DNA from: Bacillota bacterium
GTDB taxonomy: Bacteria > Bacillota > UBA4882 > UBA8346
NCBI GenBank assembly: GCA_023392595.1
Contig: JAEVYU010000008.1
Span: forward strand, 1-64,000
Direction: 5' to 3'
Length of the DNA: 64,000 nucleotides
Each line of letters opens with the position of its first letter. Positions within the stretch are counted from its first letter, which is position 1. Under the pieces are notes generated by a model that was not told the DNA's origin, ran no database searches, and worked only from the letters and a program-made list of their open reading frames with translations. Below, piece after piece: positions 8,083 through 15,855 of this stretch. The translations under genes were made by a program, and so were the position numbers.

Positions 8083-8904
8083 TTAAACCTCGGTTTTCTT
8101 CACAGAAACTTTTTTTTCCATGGGGACTTTGGTTTGAACCGGTTGAATCAACTCTTTTAAGCGGTATTTTAGACGCTCGCTGCTGTAACCGGGTTCTAAT
8201 GCCCCGTTACAAGCCAGAGAGATACTGCCGGTTTCTTCCGATACAATCACCACCAAAGCATCGGTTTGGGACGATAAACTCAAGCCCGCCCGGTGCCTAC
8301 TGCCAAGTTCCTGGGGAAGGGTTAATTGATTATCCAGCGGCAAAAAACACCCCGCCGACTGAATCCGGCTCCCTTTAATCAATATCGCCCCATCATGCAA
8401 AGGGGAGTTGGGATAAAAAATTTGTCTAATCATTATTTTGGTCAATTCCGTATCAATGTATGAGCCTGACTCCTTGACCACCGTCAAGGGGTCCTCCCGC
8501 TCAAAAACGATCAACGCCCCAACCTTTTCGGCGGATAAGCTATCCAACGCATCGGCGACAATATCGATGCTTTCAACCGCGATCACCGGGGGCTTGATAA
8601 ACCATTTAATGATCGGATTCCGGCTGCCTAAAGTTTCCAAAACCTGTTTTAATTCATTTTGGAAAATAATCGGCAATGCGACCATCAAAATTAACATAAT
8701 CTGTTCCAGTAGCCAGCTGAACATCATCAAATGAAAATATTTACTGGAGGCATAAACAACAAAGATGATAATCAGCGCATTTAAAAAGAGAAAACCTTTG
8801 GTGCCCCGCATCATTTTGAATAACTGAAAACAAACCATAAACACCAGAAAGAGGTCGAGTATGGTCAAAAGAATATGTTGAGTAAACAAAAACTGAAACA
8901 TCAT
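8083..8904 (-). CDS. cdaA: Membrane diadenylate cyclase CdaA
   Basis: A 273-residue enzyme making c-di-AMP from two ATP. Three hydrophobic helices (about 10-30, 36-54 and 62-82) anchor it, and the DAC domain follows with DGA at 171-173 and RHR at 203-205, both needed for catalysis in this family. The last 20 residues are basic. It heads an operon with a COG2509 flavoprotein and glmM. In many Firmicutes CdaA is modulated by CdaR and GlmM; only GlmM is present here. Confidence 0.95.
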   Translation of the reverse strand: MMFQFLFTQHILLTILDLFLVFMVCFQLFKMMRGTKGFLFLNALIIIFVVYASSKYFHLMMFSWLLEQIMLILMVALPIIFQNELKQVLETLGSRNPIIKWFIKPPVIAVESIDIVADALDSLSAEKVGALIVFEREDPLTVVKESGSYIDTELTKIMIRQIFYPNSPLHDGAILIKGSRIQSAGCFLPLDNQLTLPQELGSRHRAGLSLSSQTDALVVIVSEETGSISLACNGALEPGYSSERLKYRLKELIQPVQTKVPMEKKVSVKKTEV

Positions 8905-8999
8905 CAGCCCCCCTGGTCACATATTTCTATCGACATGTATTAGACATCTTTATCTAAAATCCTTTTTACCTATATTATGATTATGCTGCCAATCCAAGC

Positions 9000-9040
9000 C
9001 AATAAAAAAGAACTGCAACCCCTCGAAAGAGCCAGTTCCT
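9000..9040 (-). terminator. Rho-independent terminator of hpt
   Basis: On the minus strand GAACTG (9038-9033) pairs with CAGTTC (9015-9010) and is followed by TTTTTTATT. It lies about 40 bp downstream of the hpt stop. Confidence 0.75.
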
Positions 9041-9075
9041 TTATGGAATGCGGCTAATCTCACAAATTGCCGCTT

Positions 9076-9618
9076 TTATTTTTGATAGACTGCTTCTTTT
9101 AAAATCCCGATATAGGGAAGATTACGATATTTTCCGGCATAATCCAGCCCATATCCTACCACAAACACATTGGGTATTTCAAAACCGTTATAATCCGGCT
9201 GAATATGCATTTTTCTCTGGCTGGGCTTGTCCAGCATCGTGGCAACTTTTAGACTGGCCGGACGGCGTGAGCGTAAATTTTCCAATAAATAATGAAGAGT
9301 CAAACCCGTATCGATAATATCCTCAACAATGATCACATCCCGGTTTTCGATGCCCATATCCAAATCCTTCAAAATCTTCACCGCTCCGCTGGACTTGGTG
9401 GAAGCGCCGTAGCTGGAAACCGCCATCAAGTCATACTCCAGCGGCATATCGATGGCCCGTATCAGATCGGCCAAAAAAGGGACTCCCCCTTTTAAAATAC
9501 CTACCAGCACCAAATCTTTACCGCTGTAGTCCCGGCAAATCTCCCGGCCTATTTCTTGAACCCTTTTCCCGATAAACTCTTTATCGAAAAGGACTTCTTT
9601 GATATCCTCGTTCATCAT
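9076..9618 (-). CDS. hpt: Hypoxanthine phosphoribosyltransferase
   Basis: A 180-residue purine-salvage enzyme that makes IMP (and GMP) from the free base and PRPP. The PRPP-binding motif VIIVEDIIDTGLTL (about 95-108) and the early VGILKGGVPFLADL loop are clear. Two ATG codons stand in tandem at 9618 and 9615; the GGGAGGG ends 2 bases before the first and 5 bases before the second, so the second is the more likely start. It has its own consensus promoter and terminator, so it is monocistronic. In Bacillus hpt sits beside tilS and ftsH; neither is here. Confidence 0.95.
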   Translation of the reverse strand: MMNEDIKEVLFDKEFIGKRVQEIGREICRDYSGKDLVLVGILKGGVPFLADLIRAIDMPLEYDLMAVSSYGASTKSSGAVKILKDLDMGIENRDVIIVEDIIDTGLTLHYLLENLRSRRPASLKVATMLDKPSQRKMHIQPDYNGFEIPNVFVVGYGLDYAGKYRNLPYIGILKEAVYQK

Positions 9619-9643
9619 AACCCTCCCGAAGTTGTATAAATAG

Positions 9644-9672
9644 ATATTACTCTCTCAGGCAGGCAGTGTCAA
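9644..9672 (-). promoter_or_regulatory. SigA-type promoter of hpt
   Basis: On the minus strand TTGACA (9672-9667) is followed after exactly 17 bp by TAATAT (9649-9644), 26 bp before the start codons. Confidence 0.8.
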
Positions 9673-9685
9673 GATGAAGAACCTG

Positions 9686-10123
9686 ATTAAGTTTCGGCCG
9701 TTCACCCCTCTCCGTGAATCAACTCCCTGAATCACCTTCTCCCAGAGAGGGGCCGGGGGTGAGGTCGGTTTTTGGCCTATCCAACCTCACCCGCGCCTTC
9801 ATTGGAAGGCGCACCCTCTCATATCGATGGCGATCAACGAAGCCGGTTCAAGGAGAGGGTATGGTAAAGTTTCGTTCGTTCACCCCTCTCCGTGAACCAA
9901 CTCCCTGAATCACCTTCTCCCGGAGAGGGGCCGGGGGTGAGGTCGGTTTTTGGCCTATCCAACCTCACCCTTGCCTTCATTGGAAGGCACACCCTCTTCT
10001 AATGATGACGATTAGAAGAAGCCGGTTCAAGGAGAAGGTTTGGTAAAGTTTCAGGCCATTCACCCCTCTCCGTGAATCAACCCCCTGAATCACCTTCTCC
10101 CGGAGAGGGGCCGGGGGTGAGGT
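9686..10123. repeat. Tandem repeat of about 178-180 bp, two and a third copies
   Basis: Copies start at 9703, 9881 and 10061 with CACCCCTCTCCGTGAA, giving periods of 178 and 180 bp. Each full unit contains GGAGAGGGGCCGGGGGTGAGG and a block ending GAAGCCGGTTCAAGGAGA. The copies are nearly identical, and the third breaks off after GGGGGTGAGGT beside the porin terminator. C-run and G-run inverted repeats within each unit can fold. No coding sense is evident. Confidence 0.85.
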
Positions 10124-10160
10124 AAAATAAAAAAAAGCGGGAGATTTTCATCTCCCGCCT
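10124..10160 (-). terminator. Rho-independent terminator of porin gene 1
   Basis: GCGGGAGAT (10137-10145) and ATCTCCCGC (10150-10158) form a perfect 9-bp stem with a 4-nt loop. On the minus strand it is followed by TTTTTTTTATTTT. A T-run on the other side would let it work in both directions. Confidence 0.92.
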
Positions 10161-10175
10161 TCCTTTTTTTTAAGA

Positions 10176-11198
10176 TTAGAAGGTTACTTTGAGTTTGATG
10201 TAAGTATCTTTATCGGTATCATTACCGGCTGCGTTTGCAACGGTTTTATATTGGCCTTCAATGGCTGCATTGGCGTTTAATTTGTAACCAAGACGGATAC
10301 CATAGATATCCAGGTCTTTCGTCCAACCAGCGACTTCGTTTTTGCTGTCTACATCATATTCAGCACGAGCATAGAAAGGCATATCAGCGGATTCAAGGGT
10401 GAAACCGACGATGATAACCTTATTGTCGGCATCTACATTATTAGTGGTTTCACTAAAAGAAGAATAGCTGACATAAGGTTTGAAAGCGCCAATAGCATAA
10501 CTGACATTAGCAGCGACGATATTGCCGGTTTCATATTTTTGGCCTATAACAGTTGCATTGTATTCGAAATTCGGTTTGGCAAAAATTAATCCTACGCTAA
10601 GAGCATCCGCTGCATAATCTAAACCTACTGCTATAGCGCCATCACCAGCTGCTCCATCCTGCGTGAAGTATACGAAGGCATCAGGAGTACCATTATTATC
10701 AGCATCTACCAGCCCAGCGCCAGTTACGTCATTATCATAGCCATAATACAGTTTACCAGTGAAAGCATCGGTGAACTTATAGGAAGCTAACAAACCGGCA
10801 TCTGCCTTTAAATCGCCATAGGCTGCATCAAGGATATCTTTCGGGCCGCCGAAACCGAAGCCGAAATAACCGACTTGGAGATTGAAGGCGTCATATTTCA
10901 ATTTAGCCCATAATTCATCATTAAAGAATCCTTTGGTACCGGCAGCGTTACTTCCATCATTGGTTTTAATCGCTGCAAATACCGCCAAGTTATCGTTGAC
11001 ATCGCCGGAAACGGTAACTTTGGACTCAATGAAGTCGGTACCTTTGTCTGTACCGCCTAAAGCTGCATCTAAGGTATCAGCAGCTTCGGTTTTGTAACCG
11101 AAATTGAATTCACCGCCAACAGCTACAGCGGCCATGGAAACGGCAGCCATGGAAAGAACCATGATTGCGCTTAAAGCAACAACTAATAATTTTTTCAT
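10176..11198 (-). CDS. Outer-membrane beta-barrel protein (porin) 1
   Basis: A 340-residue secreted protein. The signal peptide (MKKLLVVALSAIMVLSMAAV, cleavage near AVSMAA) is followed by alternating hydrophobic/polar strands rich in Gly, Tyr, Phe and Asp, and the chain ends TYIKLKVTF. A terminal Phe is the BAM-recognition signature of outer-membrane barrels. Leader and C-terminus resemble the proteins at 11627-12487 and 14384-15349, so the three are paralogues. There are no SLH domains, unlike OmpM of Negativicutes. AAGGAGGAAAG precedes the ATG, and a structured leader lies about 80 nt upstream. The transported solute is unknown. Confidence 0.8.
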   Translation of the reverse strand: MKKLLVVALSAIMVLSMAAVSMAAVAVGGEFNFGYKTEAADTLDAALGGTDKGTDFIESKVTVSGDVNDNLAVFAAIKTNDGSNAAGTKGFFNDELWAKLKYDAFNLQVGYFGFGFGGPKDILDAAYGDLKADAGLLASYKFTDAFTGKLYYGYDNDVTGAGLVDADNNGTPDAFVYFTQDGAAGDGAIAVGLDYAADALSVGLIFAKPNFEYNATVIGQKYETGNIVAANVSYAIGAFKPYVSYSSFSETTNNVDADNKVIIVGFTLESADMPFYARAEYDVDSKNEVAGWTKDLDIYGIRLGYKLNANAAIEGQYKTVANAAGNDTDKDTYIKLKVTF

Positions 11199-11269
11199 AA
11201 AAAACTTTCCTCCTTATTTGTCTAAATACTAAATTTAGTCTTGCCCATTGCTAACGTTGCTCTCTACCA

Positions 11270-11340
11270 CCTCCCCCCGATATATCGCAACCGGATGACA
11301 TTACGAGGTATCCTTGTTGCCCTCATAACTCATTCGGAAG
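11270..11340 (-). promoter_or_regulatory. Conserved leader element, copy 1
   Basis: On the minus strand TTCCGAATGAG is followed by TGAGGGCAACAAGGATACCT and then TCATCCGGTTGCGATATATC. An outer stem (CCGaATGA with TCATcCGG) encloses an inner stem (GAGG with CCTC) around the loop GCAACAAGGATA. The same layout recurs before porins 2 and 3. It does not match any riboswitch consensus that I can recall. Confidence 0.6.
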
Positions 11341-11554
11341 ACTCACTATCCAAATACTGGAAGCCTATAAAGAGATACTCTTACCAATAAATTTATAGTA
11401 TGAGTTTTTACATAACTTGTCAAGGAAAATTTTATGAAATGTCCCGCCGTTGTTTCCCTTTGGTTCACATAAAATATCATTTTAGATCTTATACACAAAA
11501 CCGGAAAAACCTTCCTTTTGATTACAATTTTTTTTAAAAAATTATTAACATCAT

Positions 11555-11594
11555 TCAAAATAAAAAAAGAGCAGAGACTATAAGCCTCTGCTCT
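11555..11594 (-). terminator. Rho-independent terminator of porin gene 2
   Basis: AGAGCAGAG (11568-11576) and CTCTGCTCT (11586-11594) form a 9-bp stem. On the minus strand TTTTTTTATTTTG follows. Confidence 0.92.
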
Positions 11595-11626
11595 CTTTCT
11601 GAAACCTTGATTCTTTTGATTTGATT

Positions 11627-12487
11627 TTAGAAAACGTAGTTTAACTTGACTGAAGATACGGCATCGGCGCCCATGGTGCTGCTGTTGTTATACTCGATGT
11701 TGGCGCCTTTGGCGATTTTGTAACCCAGTCTGAAACCAACATTGGCGTCATCTTGGCCATCGGGTTTCACAACCTGATATTCTGCGCGGCCATAGACTTT
11801 GTTGCCGTCATAGAGAGCGCCGAGAACTGCGTTATCTTGGCTATCGCCGTTTACTTCGGGTTTCATTTCATAATCGACATAGACTTTAGCGGGAGCTAAA
11901 TTGTAATAAGCGTTGATGGATTGGGTTGCTTTTGCTCCGTCGACATCGCTGTTGATATAATTGAATTTAGCGCCGAATGCGGCTACATCGTAAGCAACGC
12001 TCACTGCATAGGCATTAATCATATCACTGTCATTGGTAACGCCATCATCCATTCTTGCCAGATAACCGCTTACGGTAACCGGTTCGGCAACTTTGCCGGA
12101 CACAGCAACGGAAGCTTTGTTTTTCAGATCACCTAAAGAACTGATGATATCCACATCGCCGTCTACGGTGTATCCAAAGTAACCAACCTGAACGCTGCCA
12201 AAACCTTGATTGAACTTCACCCATGATTCATCAACAAAGGTGTTCGGAGTGCCGCTTCCAAGCAAATCGCCTGATTTCAAAGTGGCAAAACCGGTGATCT
12301 TGTCGGTGATGGCGGCTGTGACGCCAATTTTGGTATCGGCAAAGGCATCCTTATCTTTATTTGCTTCTTGGCTTAATTCCCAACCATAATTGAATTCTCC
12401 GCCTACCGTAACATTGGCGGCCATGGAAACTGCAGCCGTGGAAAGCATCATCCCTGCGCTTAAAGCGATAACGAATAACTTTTTCAT
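11627..12487 (-). CDS. Outer-membrane beta-barrel protein (porin) 2
   Basis: A 286-residue paralogue of porin 1. The signal peptide (MKKLFVIALSAGMMLSTAAV, cleavage near VSMAA) is followed by NVTVGGEFNYGWEL, close to VGGEFNFGYK of porin 1, then amphipathic strands and a C-terminus VSSVKLNYVF with terminal Phe. The middle contains GFGSVQVGYFGY, which parallels AFNLQVGYFGFGFGG of porin 1 and FQFGYWGFNI of porin 3. AAGGAGGAAAG precedes the start codon. It has its own leader element and terminator, so each porin is a separate transcription unit. Confidence 0.8.
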   Translation of the reverse strand: MKKLFVIALSAGMMLSTAAVSMAANVTVGGEFNYGWELSQEANKDKDAFADTKIGVTAAITDKITGFATLKSGDLLGSGTPNTFVDESWVKFNQGFGSVQVGYFGYTVDGDVDIISSLGDLKNKASVAVSGKVAEPVTVSGYLARMDDGVTNDSDMINAYAVSVAYDVAAFGAKFNYINSDVDGAKATQSINAYYNLAPAKVYVDYEMKPEVNGDSQDNAVLGALYDGNKVYGRAEYQVVKPDGQDDANVGFRLGYKIAKGANIEYNNSSTMGADAVSSVKLNYVF

Positions 12488-12589
12488 ATCGAACTTTCCT
12501 CCTTAATAATTGCATCTTTATTTGATATTTTTAAATCGATTCCGTTTTCGATTCCCAAAATCCCTAATGCTTCTCGCTAGTAAGCCATT

Positions 12590-12662
12590 CCTCCCTTCGA
12601 TATATCGCAACCGGAGGCTGTTTGCGAGGTATCCGTGTTGTCCTCAAAAACAATCCCGGATG
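12590..12662 (-). promoter_or_regulatory. Conserved leader element, copy 2
   Basis: On the minus strand ATCCGGGATTGTTT is followed by TGAGGACAACACGGATACCT and AAACAGCCTCCGGTTGCGAT. The outer stem is now CCGG..TGTTT with AAACA..CCGG, a different sequence from copy 1 but the same pairing, which supports a folded RNA. The inner GAGG/CCTC stem and CAACA-GGATA loop are kept. Confidence 0.6.
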
Positions 12663-13180
12663 ACGTCAAAAGGAAACGTATTACTGAAAAGTAAAATTAT
12701 TGAAGTCTGGAGCAATAACTATCCCGGAAACACATTTTCTGGACCATCCGATAATATCATCTTGAGCTGCATTTTTTATCGCAGACTAAAAATTAATCAC
12801 AAGTTTCCGAAAACCTTTTGGTAAATGTTAGCTGCGATCCGCAAAACCGGTAGAACTCCATTTCGTCGCCAACATTTTTTGAACAAACCGTTCATCATGT
12901 TTTTGACACTCCCCAAATTCATTTTTTTACTGCGAATTCCTTTAGGTAAATTTTGCGTCAAATACCAGATTGCATGGAGTTTTTTCCTTTCTCATCCTTT
13001 TTTAAGCTTCCTCTCAGGCTATTTTAAGGTTGAAACAGTATCATAAAAATAGAAACTTTCCTCCTTAATTGAGGCTGCCGCAAAAGAATTTCTACTTGAG
13101 ATAAGCGATAGCTTGTGCCAATGAATCTGCAAAATTCGATATATTGCCTATCTCTCTGTGGAATTCTCTTTTCAAGGCAG
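12663..13180. other. Intergenic region with an orphan porin-type ribosome-binding site
   Basis: No gene is visible. On the minus strand AATTAAGGAGGAAAGTTTC (around 13069-13051), the same ribosome-binding site as the porin genes, stands before an ATG at 13044, but the frame stops after six codons. The flanks carry GGCTGCC (13072-13078) and GGCAGCC (13178-13184) about 100 nt apart. It may be the front end of a lost fourth porin gene. Confidence 0.4.
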
Positions 13181-13189
13181 CCCCTTTTT

Positions 13190-13277
13190 TCATGTCAAAT
13201 CCATGATCCCCGGCAATACCTTCCTACCTCCCGCACTTGGGACTTTCATCCGCTCGGTTACCCCCATACCAGCGCAC
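13190..13277 (-). mobile_element. Probable 5' fragment of a group IIC intron
   Basis: On the minus strand, directly after the T-run of the spoVT terminator, the sequence begins GTGCGCTGGTATGGGGGTAA and continues CCGAGCGGATGAAAGTCCC. GTGCG at the 5' end and GATGAAAGTCC are hallmarks of group II intron domain I, and class C introns insert just downstream of terminator hairpins. No domain V or reverse transcriptase follows, so only a remnant of about 90 nt is left. Confidence 0.5.
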
Positions 13278-13320
13278 AAAAAAAGAACCGTCTCATCCCG
13301 GAAGGTTCTTATAACCAAAT
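13278..13320 (-). terminator. Rho-independent terminator of spoVT
   Basis: AAGAACC (13283-13289) pairs with GGTTCTT (13314-13320); TTTTTTT follows on the minus strand. Confidence 0.8.
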
Positions 13321-13472
13321 TTTCTTATTATCATTTTATCTATTAAAGCACTTTAAAATCAACGAAATATACTATATGGCCACTTTAATGTATTTCTTCA
13401 AGCATGTCCGCCGGCACGAATTTACTTTCGGGGCCGCCCCACGATGTGGTTTTTAATACATTAAACAATATC

Positions 13473-14024
13473 TCAGCATTCAATTTGTTTGGCTAAAAAT
13501 CCGGCCGTTGTAGTTGCAATCTTGACTTCCATATTTCCCATAATCACTCCGGCCTCTTTGCAGCCTAAAATAACTGCCCCAATCAACTCATCTCTGGCTA
13601 TAACCGGCGCTATGACTTGGGCGGTAAACTTTTCTTCCCCTTCACAGATAGGATAACACTCACTAAGCTCCCCCGGTTTCGGCATTACCGTAACTTGACG
13701 CTCTTCTATCGCCTTCTGCACAGGTTCTGAAATGAGTTTACCAAAAAAATCATCTTTAGAGGCCCCCGCTACTGCAATGACCATGTCCCGGTTGGTGACA
13801 AGCGATATAAAACCTATCGACTCATAGAGGGCTTCCACGTAGATTTCCGCAATTTCGATCAAATCAACAAAAGGTGAATATTTCTTAAGAATAACCTCTT
13901 CTTCCCCATTAACAAAAATCTCTATCGGATCCCCGTTTCGGATCTTTAATGTTTTACGAATATCACTCGGAAGAACCAAGCGGCCGATTTCATCAACCCG
14001 CCGAATCATTCCAGTGGCTCTCAT
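13473..14024 (-). CDS. spoVT: Stage V sporulation protein T (AbrB-type regulator)
   Basis: A 183-residue forespore transcription factor. The first 50 residues are a SpoVT/AbrB swapped-hairpin DNA-binding domain (MRATGMIRRVDEIGRLVLPS), followed by a GAF-like sensing domain to the C-terminus. I placed the start at the ATG 14022-14024 because the family begins M-x-ATG-x-x-RR-x-D and GAGGAG lies 9 nt before it; the frame is open 21 codons further upstream. In Bacillus SpoVT tunes SigG-dependent genes. Its upstream region resembles the region upstream of porin 3. The terminator downstream has an intron fragment attached. Confidence 0.93.
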   Translation of the reverse strand: MRATGMIRRVDEIGRLVLPSDIRKTLKIRNGDPIEIFVNGEEEVILKKYSPFVDLIEIAEIYVEALYESIGFISLVTNRDMVIAVAGASKDDFFGKLISEPVQKAIEERQVTVMPKPGELSECYPICEGEEKFTAQVIAPVIARDELIGAVILGCKEAGVIMGNMEVKIATTTAGFLAKQIEC

Positions 14025-14103
14025 TTTGGTCAACTCCTCAGGAATAGCAAAATATACTGATTGTTTCAAGTCAAAATTTATCGGCATTTTTTAAGTATTT
14101 TGT

Positions 14104-14275
14104 TTTCCATTGTAGTGTGATAATGTGTACAATGAGTGTAGATTCGGTGTTAATCCATTGTCGATTCAATGTATATTTGGTTGCAAAAAATATTCATTCA
14201 GTTAATATTTTATGTAAACACGCCAAAAATAATCAACGTCCATCCGCAAACCGCACGGAAGGCCGTTGTTCCCGC
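14104..14275. repeat. Intergenic segment duplicated upstream of porin 3 (copy A)
   Basis: The segment aligns with 15643-15803. Shared blocks, in order on the plus strand, are CATTGTAGT, ATTGAGTGTAG or ATGAGTGTAG, CAGTTAA, TTTATGTAAAC, and a terminator arm containing CAACG. Copy A lies upstream of spoVT; copy B lies upstream of porin 3. On the minus strand ACTACAATG gives a possible -10 box (TACAAT) in both. Confidence 0.55.
14225..14270 (-). terminator. Second terminator-like hairpin after porin 3
   Basis: On the minus strand AACAACGGCC pairs imperfectly with GGACGTTGATT and is followed by ATTTTTGG. It resembles the terminator at 15766-15803 (AACAACGACC/GGTCGTTGTT) and is part of the duplicated segment. 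Confidence 0.55.
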
Positions 14276-14294
14276 TATCTCCGCATTGGCCGAC

Positions 14295-14336
14295 ATAAAA
14301 TGACAGTCTCCAGCCGCAAAAGATACTGGAGACTAT
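14295..14336 (-). terminator. Terminator of porin gene 3
   Basis: AGTCTCCAG (14305-14313) pairs with CTGGAGACT (14326-14334), a perfect 9-bp stem. On the minus strand GTCATTTTATG follows, a weak T-tract. Confidence 0.65.
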
Positions 14337-14383
14337 CGAAAACAATACGATTTCACCTTATAATGGGGAAACCCGCTTCAAGC

Positions 14384-15349
14384 TTAGAAATTAACGATTA
14401 AACGCAATTTACTGGTATCACCATATGTAGCGCTCTCACCGTTGTAGGTATAATAAGTTTCTCCGGTTCCCACTTGACGATCATATTGAGCGATTACGCC
14501 ATTGGAGAATTTATAACCAAGACGGAAGCCCCAAGGATTTCTTGCAGCTTCATCAGCCAATCCTTTTTTGGTGTCATATTCAAAACGGGCGAATACAGGG
14601 ATATCTTCAGATTCAAAGGTTGCTCCGACGATTAATGATTCCGGATCTACATCTGAGGCAAATTCGTCAATAATCGTTGCCTTGCCATAATGTACAAATA
14701 CTTTGGTGGAATCAGTCGGCTTTACATATGCATTGGCAGCATAAGCGCTTTTATAAATGAAATTCTTGTTACTGTAAACATCTTCTGTTTCATCATAGTC
14801 TCCGGTACCCTTAAAATCTTTATTTTCTGCAGCAGTATAATATGCATCGACGCCAAAACGATCCGCCGCATAAGCGAGATTTGCCGCATAGAAGCCAAGT
14901 CCATCCTGAACCGGGCTTATAAAGCCCATCGCCGATACACGATCGGTTAATTTGAAAGTGGCCTTCATTTGAGCGGAATTTTTGATATCGTTTCCGCCAA
15001 AGATACCGTTTAAAATATCGACATCATCCTTGATGTTAAATCCCCAATAACCAAATTGAAAAGTACCGTAGCTTTGAGTGATTGTGAAATCCCCTTCGTC
15101 AATACCCGCTGTGCCTGATACATCTCCGCTGCGGATCGGATCCCATTTATATACCACTTTTGCTGATACGCTATCGTTGAGTTTAGCATTCGCAGTAAGT
15201 TCGGTATAGCTTACATTATCCCCGCCATCACCGGACCAGTCATATCCGGCTTTGACAACACCGTTCAAAGTAACTTCCGCTGCCATGGAAACGGCTGCGA
15301 AAACGAAAACCATCACTACGCTTAAAGCAATAACCAATAATTTTTTCAT
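14384..15349 (-). CDS. Outer-membrane beta-barrel protein (porin) 3
   Basis: A 321-residue paralogue of porins 1 and 2. The signal peptide is MKKLLVIALSVVMVFVFAAV with cleavage after SMAA, and the mature chain starts EVTLNGVVKAGYDW. Short amphipathic strands fill the rest, and it ends TSKLRLIVNF with the terminal Phe. It is richer in Asp and Lys in the middle loops than the other two. Ribosome-binding site AAGGAGGAAAG. The leader element is 84 nt upstream. It may be cotranscribed with nothing else, since terminators follow. Confidence 0.8.
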   Translation of the reverse strand: MKKLLVIALSVVMVFVFAAVSMAAEVTLNGVVKAGYDWSGDGGDNVSYTELTANAKLNDSVSAKVVYKWDPIRSGDVSGTAGIDEGDFTITQSYGTFQFGYWGFNIKDDVDILNGIFGGNDIKNSAQMKATFKLTDRVSAMGFISPVQDGLGFYAANLAYAADRFGVDAYYTAAENKDFKGTGDYDETEDVYSNKNFIYKSAYAANAYVKPTDSTKVFVHYGKATIIDEFASDVDPESLIVGATFESEDIPVFARFEYDTKKGLADEAARNPWGFRLGYKFSNGVIAQYDRQVGTGETYYTYNGESATYGDTSKLRLIVNF

Positions 15350-15429
15350 AAAAACTTTCCTCCTTATTTCGTTTTAGTCCTCAATAGCTGGTATACTTCC
15401 CGACCTGCCTTTGCAACTGTTCTCCACAT

Positions 15430-15502
15430 TCCCCCTTTTGACATATAACCTCATCCGGCACTGTATGAGGGTTCCTTGGTTGTCCTCAGCGAGTCCGGAA
15501 AT
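15430..15502 (-). promoter_or_regulatory. Conserved leader element, copy 3
   Basis: On the minus strand TTCCGGACTCGC is followed by TGAGGACAACCAAGGAACCC and then TGCCGGATGAGGTTATATGT. This is the most diverged copy: the inner stem is GAGG with CCTC shifted by one base, and the outer CCGG/CCGG pair is kept. A G-run (AAAAGGGGGAATG) follows as in the other copies. Confidence 0.55.
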
Positions 15503-15642
15503 TTAATATTCAAACATTGGAATGTAAAAACTAATGAAATACGAATAAGTATGGCTGCTTTGACATATTTAATGAATTTTATTGCTTATTGCATAAAATT
15601 TAATAACGATTTTCATTACATTGTTTGCACATTTTCAGCATC

Positions 15643-15803
15643 TTTCATTGTAGTATGCCAATATGGACATTGAGTGTAGGTTTAGCGAATATTGAATAGC
15701 TAAAAATAATTTTTCAGTTAACGCTTTATGTAAACTATGAATTTCAGATCCTCCCCGCCAAAATAAACAACGACCCTCCAAAATCCCTCGGAAGGTCGTT
15801 GTT
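15643..15803. repeat. Intergenic segment duplicated upstream of spoVT (copy B)
   Basis: Aligns with copy A at 14104-14275; see there for the shared blocks. It carries the promoter region of porin 3 and the terminator of the ankyrin-OmpA gene. Confidence 0.55.
15766..15803 (-). terminator. Terminator of the ankyrin-OmpA gene
   Basis: AACAACGACC (15766-15775) pairs with GGTCGTTGTT (15794-15803). On the minus strand the 3' arm runs into TTTATTTTGG. Confidence 0.8.
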
Positions 15804-15855
15804 TCCTAACACCTTAAAAGTTGAACCCTTGCTCTTTAAATCGACTATTGTCTTC

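Noticed and set aside
9686..10123. CRISPR-like array
   Set aside because: Repeat unit is 178-180 bp with no short identical repeats separated by unique spacers, and no cas genes are near.
11270..11340. c-di-GMP-I, c-di-AMP or cobalamin riboswitch before the porins
   Set aside because: The signature blocks of these classes are not present; only general stem-loop resemblance.
13115..13456. Plus-strand frame of 113 codons downstream of spoVT
   Set aside because: It crosses the spoVT terminator and the intron remnant in the opposite direction, with no ribosome-binding site or domain.
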